Source of the DNA: Hyperoplus lanceolatus
Lineage: Eukaryota > Chordata > Actinopteri > Uranoscopiformes > Ammodytidae
Reading direction: 5' to 3'
Assembly: GCA_026929865.2 (NCBI GenBank)
Contig: CM049400.1
Coordinates: forward strand, 26,986,001-27,050,000
DNA length: 64,000 nucleotides
The translations under genes were made by a program, and so were the position numbers. Positions 16,801 through 36,604 of this stretch are shown here, piece by piece. Under the pieces are notes generated by a model, which saw nothing but the letters and a program-made list of their open reading frames with translations, made no database searches and was not told where the DNA came from. The number at the start of each line of letters is the position of its first letter. Position 1 is the first letter of the stretch.

Positions 16801-18609
16801 AACAACATACTATATAGTCCTGCATTGGATGGCTTTTATAGAGTGAGAGTAAAGGAGGGAGAGAGTGATCATTATGGCTCCTGGAATAGTATAATTAGAG
16901 AGAAAGGCCCTGCTCTCTCAGTGTGTGTGCATTGCAGTGCACGTTTAGTGGGTGTAGGAGTGTTGTTTTTTTCTTTCTCTGGCGCATAAGAAATTATAAG
17001 CATCCCAGGTAAATTCGTTTCACTTATAAACCATAAAAAATTAATAACTATATCCATGATCGTAAGGAGTTGGAAGAGAGAGTTCAATTGTATCTGCTGT
17101 TTTTTTTCCTGGGAAAGTAGCACATGGGTTTTTAGAGCCTCTTTTCCTGAAAAACTTCCAAAAATAACACGTTAAAGAAGTGAGAGTGAAGAGTAAAGTT
17201 ATGGGGGCATTAATCCTAAACAATGAGTTGAAAAAGCTACTAAGCTCTGTAGAGCTTAGGGGAACAGCACAGGACAGGTGATCACTTATTCATCTCAATG
17301 TATTTTACTATTGTATACACTGCACTGTTGCTACCTCTACTTAGGTAAATATCTGGGTATTTCCTCCAGCACTGTTAATGGCTAGTGATATAAAGATCTT
17401 TAGATTCATTGTGTTTATGTCTGTAAACGCAGGAAACATTTTATCAAGAAATCTCAAACAAACATTCAATGGGCCTTGACTGAAATCAGTCCATTAGGTA
17501 AACACCAGACTGATGAAGAAGCCTAATCATCACATCTCGCCGGGAGAATGTGAACATGATCATGGCGGTTAAACACATATCAAGGCTTCGTTCAGGAAAT
17601 AGGAAGTGAACATTTGGTGCAGCCGTGAAAGGCAAATTGATTCTCTCCTCGGAAAACAAAAGCGTAATCATGCCTTTTCCAAATTTAGGGGCTGCCATTT
17701 CCGTTAACAAAGAGCGGATTAAACACTTGCAAACACTGCACACACGCACACTAGCAAGTGTGCAGACACACTTTGAAACACACTGTGAGCTAATTGCACT
17801 CATACACGTGTGTGTGTGTTGTGTTCACTCTCAGACACGTACCGCCGTTCCCTACCGTCAGCTTGACTTGATTAGCTGGTGCAGAGTGTGCAACCGCTCT
17901 GTTGATGAAAGACAAGGAGCTGGATCTGTCACTGACGCGCGGGCATTACAAGCGCCGCAGTTTACACAATAATGGAGCACTAAAGTTGGCCTTCATTAGA
18001 GGGATTAGAAGCCTAATCTAAAACACCGCTACAAGTCTCTCATCCCAAACCCTAAACAGGCTCTCTAGGGGGGCCCTTCCCTCCTAACACCAACCAAAAC
18101 ATCTCAGACTTCAAACGCTCCATCTGTAACCCCAACCTCTGGGTGTTATCCCCTCCATCGTCAGCCCCCATATCAGAGTGAGAGGCTGCAGAGGCCAATG
18201 GACCCCATGTGATGGTGCAGCTGTGGAATGATTTATCGCTGGGTTAATTGTTGAGTACAACATGAATTGTACCCATAGGCTGCTAGCTCAAGCTTTGATT
18301 GCGGGTTCACCTGCTTGAAGCATACCGTTCATTAGCTTCTTAATGGGGCTCATGATGCCCCCCACCCCTGCCTCTGGACAACTGAGGGCCATGGAGGGAA
18401 GGTTAGAGTCCAGGGAATAGAGGGAGTGTTGCTATATTGCACTAATTAAGTGTCATTTGTTTTACACTTCCTGTGCTGACCAGCTGTACGGTGTCTGTCT
18501 ACCATAAAGCTTCAAGGATCAAGGAGCCTTGAACAACCTCCTGGTGGCTGTGACCCTCAAACCCTGTCAACCCCTCAACCCTGTCATTCTGTCTCTGATA
18601 CCCTGTGGT
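13844..18609. other. Intergenic DNA, no gene recognised
   Basis: No coding exon could be supported on either strand. The stretch is mostly unique, AT-rich DNA. A TATATAAG sequence at about 14056 has no gene downstream. Confidence 0.55.
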
Positions 18610-18931
18610 TTAAAGGGTCAGTTCACCCAAGTTATTAAAAAAAACATATCTCTCTAATTGACCCAAGTTGCTATCAAGTCATGCAAATAGTTTTGGTTTC
18701 AAGTGCCTCAAGGTTCTTGACGTTTTGAGATCACTGCTGCTGCAACCCTAAACATGACATACAAATGCACAATATCAACGGGATTGGATTGCTGTTGAGA
18801 TAGTAATTTGGATTCAGACATTTTAGAGACAAATATTGTAAAACCTCGCCACATGACCCCCTAATACAGTATGTCTCAATACCATTTGAGGCAAATGGAG
18901 AAAATGTCATTTGCAGGAAATAACCCTTTAA
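18610..18931. mobile_element. Short MITE-like element ending TTAAAGGGT
   Basis: Starts TTAAAGGGTCAGTTCACCC and ends AATAACCCTTTAA, the inverse complement of TTAAAGGGTTATT, so the first nine bases are inverted at the two ends. At 322 bp with no open frame it fits a non-autonomous DNA element of the 'agttcaccc' type common in fish. Terminal TTAA could be part of the target site. Confidence 0.55.
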
Positions 18932-20109
18932 CAGAAAGCAAGTAGGATCAAACCCTGGATTGGTATATTTAGTCCTGGAGTATATTTCTAATGAACCGCA
19001 ATCTTCTGCTTCCTGATATTAACTACAATTACCAATCAACCTTCGCAATTCAAAACCTTGTCAAAACACATTTCATAATATAGACTCTTGTGCAGTTTCT
19101 ACTTTTCTTTTAAAAGCCATTTACCAATCTTGAAATGGATTTAAACTGAATTGACAGATTTGTGGGCAGAGGAAAAACCAGAATATGAATGATATGCATT
19201 CCCTCCTGCTCATTACTCTAAAATGGACTGAAAGAGAAATTAATGTCAACTTTAATTTTCAGTTTTTAACAAATGCTAATCTAAACCAGACCACAGAAGG
19301 TGGAGACGGAGGTGATGGAAAATTCAGCTGCCACCTTTGGAACGGCTCTCCTAACACCACCCTGGAATCTATACCCGTTTTATTAATTCCTTTAATGTGG
19401 GCACTAGCAGAAACACACATAAATAAAAGAAAACCTCTGAAAAAGTTTGAGCTGTGAAAAAATCACCCAAATACTCCCTTGTTAGCACAGAGTCCAGTTG
19501 ACACTCACTGGGCTTTTACCCAAGCTAAAACTGTGTCTCCTTTTCTTTCATCTCTCCTCCCTTTCATTCTGCATGTGAGAGCTTTACTGGGTGCTGCTGG
19601 TCCGTGGCCTAACTGAGTCCTTAAGCCCCCCTCCTGTAATGTAGTGGGATGCCAAACAACCTGATTTACAGCTTGGAGCACACGCTATGCCTTTGCTCCT
19701 ATGGGCTATAAAAGGCGAATGAGAGCGAGATGTCTAGATCCCACTTGCTATATTAACTTACATTCTTTCCAAAAGAGTTGAGTGGCTGCATGATCTGACT
19801 ATAACCACATGACGAAGAGAGGCAAACTTTCCAGGCCCCAACAGAGAACTCATGTGAAGGGCAGATAGAGGGTTGGAATATTGGTCTGATAAAATCAGCT
19901 GCTTACTTGATCTCTCATACACAGAAGTCAATAACATTCCATTTCTGCTACACAACACTGGCTCCAAAGACTTCTCTGGCCTCAAATCATGAATGTTTCC
20001 TCAGGTGTCTATGGCATGGAACACCTGGGGATATCTGTCCCGAGTGACGAGACGTCAAAGTGAGAAGTGCCAATGGGATCCATGTTCAGGACCAAATGTG
20101 GACAAGACC
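18932..20109. other. Intergenic DNA, no gene recognised
   Basis: Non-coding. A consensus-like TATAAAAG occurs at 19707-19714 (plus) with no recognisable gene downstream. Confidence 0.5.
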
Positions 20110-20990
20110 GGGAGTCTGCATCAAAGCTTACTGCTCTGTGAGGCTGGGTGCTTTTAGCTAAACACTAAAGTATGCTAACATGCTCACAATGACAGTGTAA
20201 ACATACTGATGTGTTAAAGGTAAACAGTTTGCCATGTTCACCATCTTAGTTGAGCATGTTAGCATGCTAACATATTGTAATTAGCACTGAACACAAACTA
20301 ATGCTGATTGTGATGGACATGCCATTAGATTGGGAAAGTTGGTCAAAAAACAAAGTTTTGGTTTAATGAAAACCCCTCTGACCTTCAGTCGAAGGTCAGA
20401 GGGGTTTGTAGGATATATGTATTAAACAGAATGTAAAGTCACATGGTGCTAGATGAAACATTAAGGGATTACAAAAGCTGCAATGAGTCATTCTGAGAGG
20501 GACTTGGACACCAAATGTCGTGAAAATCCATGCAATAGTTGATGAGATCTTTCACTCAAAAATATAGATTTCAACTTGCGAGTCCTTAGGACACATCATA
20601 TTTGAACCATAAATGTCTGTAGAAAATACATTTACTAGAGATATTTCACTACATCTGTGAAAACCTTGACCTGCTGTTGGAGCTAGAAGAAAGAAAAGAA
20701 AAGTCAGGGGATCACTGAGGTCTTTTGGATTCTCATTCTCTGTGCACCATAAATGTCTGTACAAGATTTCATGGCTGTCTATCCAATAGTTGTAGAGACA
20801 TTTCACTCAAAAACAAAAATGTCAACCTCATGGCAGTGCTAAAGAAAAACTCAGGGGATGACCAAAGTTAGTACGATTCATCGTGTGGTCACCATGAATG
20901 TATGTTTAAATCGTAATGGTGATCCATCATCACATAGTTGTTGAGATATTTCACCCCCATGTCCAGAAAATATGGGGACTGGGTTAACAC
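20110..20990 (+). repeat. Dispersed percomorph repeat, long copy with internally repeated units
   Basis: Starts with 'gctaacatgctcacaatgacag...ccatgttcaccatcttagttgagcatgttagcatgctaac' and continues with at least three diverged units of 'ttcatggc...atccaatagttg.tgagat.tttcactcaaaa' (20520-20560, 20765-20810, 20925-20960). The family is very common in perch-like fish. It is non-coding, and a perfect hairpin sits inside it at 20370-20407. Confidence 0.75.
20370..20407. repeat. Perfect 17-bp inverted repeat with 4-nt loop
   Basis: Left arm AAACCCCTCTGACCTTC (20370-20386), loop AGTC, right arm GAAGGTCAGAGGGGTTT (20391-20407). All 17 pairs match, a near-perfect palindrome inside the dispersed repeat. 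No gene or terminator role is evident. Confidence 0.95.
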
Positions 20991-23900
20991 AATAACAATT
21001 TTAAATAACACTTGAGGGGAATGTTTCTATCAGGTCCTTGCAATGCTTTGAAGCACAGCACATTAACCAACGTGAGTAAGCCCTCTTGTTGAAGATACCG
21101 CCAGGACCCTCAAAATGCCTTTTCTTTTTTAGCCCGTTCCTCTCAGGATTAACTTTGCTATGATTTAGCGCTGTTTCTCACTGGCCTCTGGAATGCGATG
21201 GATGACGGATCTATTTTCCTACATTGTTTCACCTGCTCTAAATGGAACCACATGCTGCACAGGACCGCCTCTCCTTTGTCTGTAATTGGAAGCACATGCA
21301 TAGTGAAGCCAAGAGTAAAAAAGTGTGGAGCCGCCACAACCGACAGCCCCCGCTCTCCACAGGTCAGGGGTGTCACATTTTGATCCGGGCCAAGCGGCAG
21401 GCCACAGTGCATTTATAACTGACCTGACATTACACGTCAAATTCAGTTCAATGGGGCGACTGTATCGTGTGTCCTGGCGAGTCTTTCAAGCCCCTGGAAC
21501 TGAAATCTGAGTGGCAGTCTAGAGTCTGCTGAGGAAGGAGGCCTTGACATTGAGTCTGACGTGCTTTGAGAACACCAGCAATACTGTACTGTCCATTGGC
21601 CACGGTCTGCAATGTCTGGATGGGACAGACCATGGAAGCAGCCGGGGCAGCAGTATCACCAACTCTTACATCACTGCTTTGTACCAGAGCAAGATTGCAT
21701 AAGGAAAGAATGTATGATATCTATTAACCTCATCAGTCACGTTAATTTCACATGTCTGTCAACGATGTATGTGAGGGATCATTTAATAATATCCAGGGGG
21801 AGAGAAGCAAAGGTCTCTACTGTATGCTCGACCAAATGCCTATAGGGTTGTTTGCAGGGACGTAGCCAGCATTTTAAATCATCATGGGTCCCACTCCCTC
21901 AAAATAATTTTGCCAGACATCAAAAGATGAGTGTTTCAAATCCCTTTAATGTTAGGATTTTTTTTATATGTTATCTATTACAGTCATATAATAAACACTG
22001 TTTGACTCCATTTTCTGAAATTTCTGTTTCTCGTAACAAGAAGGTCTAGTGCTTTCTGCACATTTGTTGGCCTTACTATTGTCAGATTTGAATTCCCCAC
22101 TCAAAAATGTGATTTGATTAGTGTTACTTTGCCTGGATGTTTTAGATACTCGTGCAGATGAATGTGCAGAGACTGTAACTGGTAGGATGCTTTAACATTG
22201 ATCTGTAGAAAGGGGAAAAGCTTCTTTCTTTTTCATCTTAAATCTTAGTTCAAGACGTGTACGTACAAGATTTTGTTTGGAAGGCAATCAGTGCAGTGTC
22301 AGTGTCAATATGCAACAGACACACGTGTATTGTGGGAACTAGAGACTCTATAATTGCCCTTTTAAGTGAAGTAGTACAAATATTAATAAATATATATTAT
22401 TAATAAAGCCAAGGGATCATTTAGGGAGATAAAACATTTAATTTCAAAGGATTTTTAAAGAGTGAGATAATCTCTTTTTTTGTAGAAAACAAACATATAA
22501 GACACCAAATAGTATTCAAAGCAGAGTATTTTCATAAGTCTTGAAAAGTTATCTGGAAATTATTTTTCAATATATTGAAATCTAAAGTCTGAAGCAACCT
22601 TTGTACCCACCAACATAAACTACAATACCCCCCTCCCCTCCCCCCAAAAAAAAACAAAAATCCAAGAAGTGAGACAAGATGCGGGCAAAATATTATGGTG
22701 CATTTGATCATCAGTGAGGTAGAGATGTTTTTTATGTCAGCCAGAACATTATATGAAAACATAAGACATGAAGTTTTGAAATACCAATTAATGAAGTCAG
22801 GAGTAGGTATTTCTGTAAATATTGTTATAAAGCCACTTAGCAGCAAAGCATTTCTTTCCCTCTTTTGTTCTCTCTGTACCGTGCTTACAGTAATGGCCAG
22901 ATAAGTCATTACCGGGAATATTGGGCCCGCCAAACACCCATTTTCAGGTTTCAGCCTCATTATTGTAAAAAACCATAAAGTAGCGTCCTTGATTGAGCCT
23001 GACATCAGCTGTAAACTCATCAGAGTAAGCTAACAGGGGCCTCTAAGTGGCCTGATTGCCATGGAAAGGCTGGCAAGGTTTTTCCACCAAAACAGTGATT
23101 AGCACCCTGTTATAGTTATTGGGCTAGATTAACAACTCTGGCGCCAAACATTAGTGCCAACCCTCTGGCTTCACAAGTCATCTGGAGTAGATTGTAGGAG
23201 CTGTTTGCTGATTTGTACCATTGTATCGCTGTTTAAACCTTTAAATAGGATGCGGGGGCCTGAAGGGCAGAAGAAGGACATGCTTCTCATTTTAACTCAG
23301 GGGGGAATGTAGGTATCATCATCACCATGGTGTTTGGCTGTCCTGCATCTTTCTAGCTGGCTCCAGTACGGTTGAAGCGTGGGCTGTGCAGCAGTGACAT
23401 CTGATGGTGATAAGTGGAGTTACAGGGCAGGCTTATTGTATGCTACAGTGTGCGTATTGAACAAAACAATTGATTTTGTAGTGTTCTTCGGATGCTGCTG
23501 TTGTCCTACTATGTAATGCACTAGCAAAAGGGAGGAGCTGTTTCAGCAAGAAAATAAATGTGGATGGAGGTTTAACTGCTCCTGATATATTGAGGTTTGT
23601 GTTGTTACGTTTTTTTACTTATTGCCTATATTGGTTGTCACCTTGCAAATAATGGGCCGGCATAATTGTGTTCCGGGAGAGCAGGAGAAATGCACGCACT
23701 GGCAATATTATGAAAATTAGGATATTCTATATACAGTACATATTTATTGGTTTGCAGTATACGATTACATTTTGAGAAAAAATGTAACTGTCTGCTCCTC
23801 ATCATTGTAATACACATTTGGATAAAGGTGAACTTGGATTGAGTGACAACAGAGTCGACAACAGAGAGGAACGGATCCGAGGAAACACCAATGTTGACAA

Positions 23901-24002
23901 GAAATCTCCAGATGGAGAAAGAGCAGCTGTGATGTTGTGGTGGGCCAGATGCACAGATGATCTTATTAAGGATGTGTTCTCGGTCACGTAGCCCTCACAG
24001 TT
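20991..24002. other. Intergenic DNA, no gene recognised
   Basis: The longest open frame (22532-23020, minus) has no recognisable domain, crosses a poly-C/poly-A tract and is not supported. Bases about 22690-23060 are unique and repeat-free, with balanced composition. No exon was found. Confidence 0.5.
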
Positions 24003-24138
<136 letters not shown>

Positions 24139-25442
24139 CACTGTGCCATGTTTTGGAAAGTTCAGTTTGACAGATAGCAAGTCAATGGCTTAGGTAGTAT
24201 TGACTTAAAATGACGTTGAGATGACGTTCACACTCAATACTTTATGATATAACAAAGTGATGGGTGTATATACTGAAGACAAAACGAAAAGTTTTTGTTT
24301 TAACCATATCCATTCAACATCCACAGAGAAGAAGATACGAGACTGCTGCATTGGAAGATTGCAGTGTGCCTCTATGTATCTTTCCCAATCACCTCAAGTG
24401 GCTTCTAGCTAGCCATGCAGTAGTTCTATAAGATTTCTGTAACGTCGGACCCAGAATCATTTAATGGAGGGGGGATAGGTTTTCACAGTGGAGGTTGCAT
24501 CTCTCTAGCTGTCTGTAATAAGGGAGGCAGCTTAATGTCACAAAGCTGGGCAAATAAAATCAAAATATCTGGTATTTGCTGAATGCCGCTTTTCTTATCA
24601 TTTGGATGTGTCCTAAATATTTTTTGGGATAACAATAAATCCCACATGGAGTGATGGTGGATAACCATCCAGTTTTTTGTATTACACTACAAGTGCATAA
24701 ACATGCTGGTTCAGGCACAATGAGTCCCTTGGTGACTTATTAGGGAAGCTCTGTTTTTATCTTGCTCCGTATGACATGTGCAGCATATTTTTAAGACCTG
24801 CATAATATGATGTGGGATCACTGGAGGGGCTCAAACTGCTGTGCAATGAGAGACAGGACTAAGATAACATCTCTTCCACACACTCCCAACACAGTCAATT
24901 ACAAAGATGGAGCCCTGATTGATTGTGTCTCCGGTGTTGCACCCTGTTCAATAATGACAAATGTTCTCCTCTGCAACCCTTACTTGATTTTGTCAGGCAG
25001 TCTGTCTATGACCCTCGCTAAGAACACATGTAATCCCTCTAGTCTTGGGTGTATCGATCCCAAAAGGCAGATACATTACAACAGAGACCGCAATCAATAA
25101 CCACAGCTGTGCAGGGACAATATAAAAGCCTTTAATCATAAATAATGAGTTTCACAGAGACGTTAAATTAGATTTTTTTCCCCTCCTCATCATGTCATTG
25201 GTGAATAAAGTGTTTAACCAGTTTGAAATGAGCAGGCAACAAGGTTGAGTATGTCTGTGTGAATCTCAGACAAAAGTTTTCAGCATGACACATCAATGAA
25301 CAACCCAGCATTCAACAGAATAAATAGACAGTGGGACCCTTAATGACCACTCCAGGTCTTTCCAGTGTGTGAATTGGCATGTTAATAACAATTGACCCTG
25401 CTTTGACCAAAGTGGTCCTGAAGTATCTTATATTTTCAAATA

Positions 25443-25720
25443 TTAAAGGGATAGTTTGGCATTTTTTGGAGAACTTCGTTTTTTGGATTGGTGCTGATTG
25501 AGACTTGTAAAGTTAGCTTAATTCCACATATAGACCCCAATGTAAATCACATGTGTCATTTTATTAAACAAACAAGGAATATGACTGTAATTAGTGAGCT
25601 TTAGAGTTGGGGGGGGAGCTGTTTCCCTCTGTGTCCAGTCTGTGTGCTGAGATAACCAGCTGCTGGCAGTAGCTTAATATTTAGCATACAGACGATCTGA
25701 GGTATGAAAGCAAATTAACC
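25443..25720. repeat. Dispersed repeat, '(A)AAGGGATAGTTTGGCATTTT' family
   Basis: Begins 'taaagggatagtttggcatttt' and contains 'ccagctgctggcagtagcttaatatttagcatacagac' in the reverse sense of the '...ttagcataaagactgg...' units known from such repeats. A related head sits at 61505 and a related body at 40715-40835. Confidence 0.6.
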
Positions 25721-27073
25721 TTACATTAAAAAATACACCTTTACAACGTGTGTTCCTTCTCTGAGCAGGTCCCACTGTTACATCCAAACAAAACAACATA
25801 GGACTGTTCTGCACAGCTTTGTACAGCTGTCCACAGTGGAAGTTTTAAGTAGAGGGCTTCCCCTCAGATTGTGTAATTCATCCACCCCTTGTCCCTGTTA
25901 GACTAACTGAATAAGGTAAAGACAATGACATTTAGGCCTATCTTATAAAGGAGGAACGACCATAAAGGGCAAAGATGGTCTGATACAAGAGGGAGAGACA
26001 GGTTGCACAACATGCTGTCAAAGCCCAAGGCCTCCTGTAAGGACTCACGCAGAGATACTGAGGCGGCAGCAGCAGGGGGGAAATGTCAATCTCAAGGAGA
26101 AAATACACAGAAAATGTAATGTCTCAGGTGGTTTCCTGATCAAATTGGTGCTGTGCCGACTGAAGGCGCACTGCATCTCTTTTAACTGCCTATGCTGTAA
26201 ACTATTCACATTACTTAATGCAGCTCTATTCACTACAGTCTTCCTCTACCACAAGGGAACAGCGTAAACGCAGCGACAATTTGAGTTGAAGAAATGGCTT
26301 GTAATGTTAAGACACTAAATGAAATAGCTTGGTATCAATGTGACTGATTGATAACATAGCATGGCAGCTAGTTGTCGTCACTCTGAAGACACACAGTAAA
26401 CAGGTAGCGTAGTGTGTCAGGCAAGGGTGAAATAAATCCTTATTTTTATGCAACTGGTCTGTGGTGGCAGTTGTAGCTAAAGCGTTTTATGTAGCAAGGA
26501 GAGGACATTGCTTGAATCTCAAGTGATTAAAGTTGGCCTATTTCCACCTTCCTCTAGAGCCCTGTTGAGTGGAGGATGTTGTACAATCATCACAAGAGAG
26601 AACTGTCAAGAGCCTGACTGACAAATTACTTTGGCCTCCAATCAACGGCCAGCTGTAACGTGTTCTTTTATTATTCCATTTCTGCGCACACCGTGCTGTT
26701 TAGGGGGATTTTCTTTTTTTGTGAAATTATAAAGAAAGTGATATTCTGTATTTGTTGTTAGTTCGCGACAAATACCATGAAAAAGCCAACAATTAACCGA
26801 TTATATTAACAAAAGCCAGATATACGTAGCTTACTCTTCTGTTCAATTATTGTCACCCCGTTTAGATGCCTTGGGCACTGTAGATTATTTTTAGTCCCTC
26901 ATACAAAATCCTCCTGCTGTCAATACTTACCAGAACACCACATGCGTATTTATCTGCAGCTGAAATAGTCCCCAACAAATGCACTATTCATCCCTCTTTT
27001 AGTGAAATTTGCAATAAAAAGCAAACAACAGAAAAAACTACAAAGCCAAGCAGTAAATAAGGAAATGATTGAG

Positions 27074-27074
<1 letters not shown>

Positions 27075-27140
<66 letters not shown>
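27075..27140. repeat. (ATT)n microsatellite followed by poly-T
   Basis: About 12 ATT units (27075-27111) run directly into about 30 T residues, as at the tail of a retroposed element in reverse orientation; no element body was recognised next to it. Confidence 0.9.
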
Positions 27141-27142
<2 letters not shown>

Positions 27143-28399
27143 CTACATATCTGTTTTATATCAATTTACCTTCTAAGTGGAAACAAATGGGCTTGTAGCT
27201 GAGTGCCATTCAAACATTGTTGAGCCTGAAGGTTCATTCTTGAGCTTTGAAGCAGCAGTTTGATGAAAATATAAATATATATGACCACAAAAAACGACAG
27301 AACTTTAAACTTATTTCCACAGGCTCCGATAGCACCAAGTAAGTAGACCTTGTGATGGGAATTATACATATAAAGTAGGTTAAAACAACATCACATTTTC
27401 TGTCTCTCTCCGAGCATGGTTCCTTTTTTCAAAAAATCATTTGCAGACCAGAATATCATTTACCAATGTCTTGACGTATGAGCAAACTGTGAAAAATCCG
27501 CTTCTGAGAAAGATTAGAGCTGTATGTGATTCACACAACACTATAATTAGAACTCTTCAGGGGTAAAAACAACACGCTGCAGAGAGAGCATGAATGGGAG
27601 AGAGACAGATCCTCTTTATATCATCGGCCATGTGCTCATGTTAATCACTCTGGGGCACAGGTTAAGTGACAACACAAGATCCCGTTGATGTCCATGTAAA
27701 TAAGCAATGGACTAAAACCCATGATCGTTACTAGCATTCAGACCACATCTTTAAATCACTTTCCTTTTCAGACTCTTTTGTTGCAGCAGCATGTCCCTGA
27801 TTGAAACCAAAGTGTTTCACAGTAACACTGTTATACGAGGCTTTTCTGTTTAAACTAAGATGTCTCTGTGTCCCTTTAACGCTTCGTCTCCTCGAAACAT
27901 TGAATCATTGATGGCCTCTTTTATTGCAGAGGACTATTGAGAATGGGTCCGTGTATATATTGTTACTTTGTATTAAGGGCTGAATGTAGTGCGAGTCTCG
28001 GACAGTTATTTACCAAGTTGGCTTGGTCCTCTGTCTCCTCCTGAGAGGAAAAAAAATAGGTACCAGTGTTTTGACTGAGAAGCCGATATGGCGCACTGCC
28101 ACATTCCAACACTGCCAGTCAAAGGGTGGGTGCTGATCCACTTCGGTGCCCATCTTTTTAGTTTTTTTTGCAAAGTGATGGGTGATTATTGATGGTGTAT
28201 GGAGACTTCCATTTTGTGTCTTTGCGTCACCGTGCCAACCCTGACACCATGAGGTAGCCAGTTGGTCCAGTATGGGAGCGCTTAACATGCTCTGTTTTTA
28301 ATGTGAGTGTCCCCCGGTAAATTAATATGCAGGTTCCTGTCAAGACAAAAAAATTAAGTCATTCCCTTTCATGCAAGTCTTTGTACCAGCACTTTATTG

Positions 28400-28724
28400 T
28401 AAATGTGGAGTTAGCGATTCTGGAGAACGCTTGTTGACAAAATCACCTTTTGTTAATATCAGTGAATATCTCTCCACAGGATCCATTACCTGTCCATACT
28501 ATGTCTGTGCTGAAGAAAAATCTAGTGTTTATATACACATCCTGTAAACCAAATAGGCCCACTATACTGATCAACATGCCAGTTCACAGAGCCTAGGCTG
28601 TGTATTAACAGCTGGATGTTTTTTTCAGCACACACACAGTATGGACAGGTAGCATTTCATGAGGAGATATTCACTGACTATGACAAAAAATGTTCGTCAA
28701 CAAGCATGCTCCAGAATCACTGAC
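28400..28724. mobile_element. Foldback MITE, copy A
   Basis: Starts GTGGAGTTAGCGATTCTGGA then GAACGCTTGTTGACAAAATC and ends with 'cgtcaacaagcatgctccagaatcactgac', the imperfect inverse of the start. Inner inverted stretches ('cctgtccatact' and 'agtatggacagg') also face each other. Two more members lie at 53111-53376 and 63088-63924. Confidence 0.75.
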
Positions 28725-29446
28725 TGAAAATAAATACAAAAGGAGCATGAGAAGTTATAGCTACCGCAAAGGCTTTTCTTTTGGAGTACCTGTGTTGTGT
28801 TCCTCTTTAGAAGCTGCTAGTCTGCAAACAAGAGGAAAAAAATCAATCAGTGTCCAATCATTTGACAAGGGTCTCGTTTTTCTTTTTCTTTCAAGAATCT
28901 CAACGTCAAGAATGTGCTCAGAAAAAACCCACACACTCTGCCCAGCATTTTCAAAATTCTCGCTACTTATAACAATGGATTATTCATTATATTTAATCTC
29001 GATGAGCCCATGGACAAACATAACAGGAACAAAGCTTTCAGTTGGACTGCAAAATCGAACAGCAAGATAGCACTTTACTTAGTATGATAACTCGTTAATA
29101 CTGGTACAATAACAGTACGAAATGTTGCCTATAATGTTTTTCTGTTTCCATAGCTCTGTTAGGAAGGCTATAATGCCACTGTAGACTGTTCTACAATGAC
29201 AGAAAGCAATTCTGCTGAATGAATAAAAAAAACAATGATTTTGTACTTTGGTCAAATTCAATGTTATATAACCATGTTCATCTTTACACTATATGAGTAG
29301 ACAAACTGTAATAGTGATAGGAAATGCTTCTCATTAAGATTCAACAAAAACAAAAGGCAGGCATGCGGCTTCATGGGGTGGTAGCTCGGCCATTAGGGAT
29401 GATCTCTCTCTCCAGGCCTAGAGCTGCTCCGTATAAGACAGTTTAC
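28725..29446. other. 3' side of C12orf75, expected site of its last exon or 3' UTR
   Basis: On the minus strand this region follows exon 4 of C12orf75. A terminal exon supplying one residue and a stop would be almost all 3' UTR and cannot be recognised by eye. The rest is AT-rich DNA without another gene. Confidence 0.4.
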
Positions 29447-36084
<6,638 letters not shown>

Positions 36085-36383
36085 TTTGCATCGATGCTGC
36101 CACCGTCCAAGCAATGCAGAGGACAGTTAAGAAGAAGAGGAGGGAGAAGAAGAAAAAGAACTAGAAGAACCAGAAGAAGGAGAAGGAGAATGGGGAGGAA
36201 AGGATGGACACATTGGTAGAGGGAGGGAGGAAGTGAGAAAGAGAGGGAAGGTCAAAGTCTTCCACTGTAATACAGGGATGTCCTCCCCACGCTTCACTTC
36301 GGTCCTCTCTGCAAAGCAATGGAGAGCTGAGAGTGAAAGCTTGGAGAGAGAGGCTTATATATACACATACACACTAGTAGAGA

Positions 36384-36434
<51 letters not shown>
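36085..36434 (-). promoter_or_regulatory. C12orf75: C12orf75 5' UTR and candidate TATA promoter
   Basis: On the minus strand a TATATAAG box lies at 36361-36354, about 270 bp upstream of the ATG, so transcription would start near 36325. Just upstream (36386-36434) is a perfect (GA)n tract of about 49 bp, which in the transcript direction is (TC)n and is the kind of polypurine run often found at promoters. The 5' UTR would be polypyrimidine-rich because the plus strand here is an AAG/GAA-rich block (36125-36250). The TATA call rests only on motif and distance. Confidence 0.4.
36386..36434. repeat. (GA)n microsatellite
   Basis: Perfect AG dinucleotide run of about 49 bp just upstream of the candidate C12orf75 TATA box. 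Confidence 0.95.
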
Positions 36435-36440
<6 letters not shown>

Positions 36441-36604
36441 TGCTATGCCCTCACATGATTTGCTCTTTTCCTCCGCCCGGATATGGTTGCCCGGGAAACC
36501 AGGGGAAAGGGGGTGGAGAGAGTGGGGTGAGAGTCAACCAATAGGGAGGGAGGTCCCTTTTCAGTTAAAGGTGGGGAGTTAAAAAATAAAATAAATGCAT
36601 CTAT

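Noticed and set aside
22532-23020. 162-codon open frame on the minus strand
   Set aside because: Crosses a poly-C/poly-A tract (GGRGGG stretch in translation) and has no family resemblance; treated as chance.
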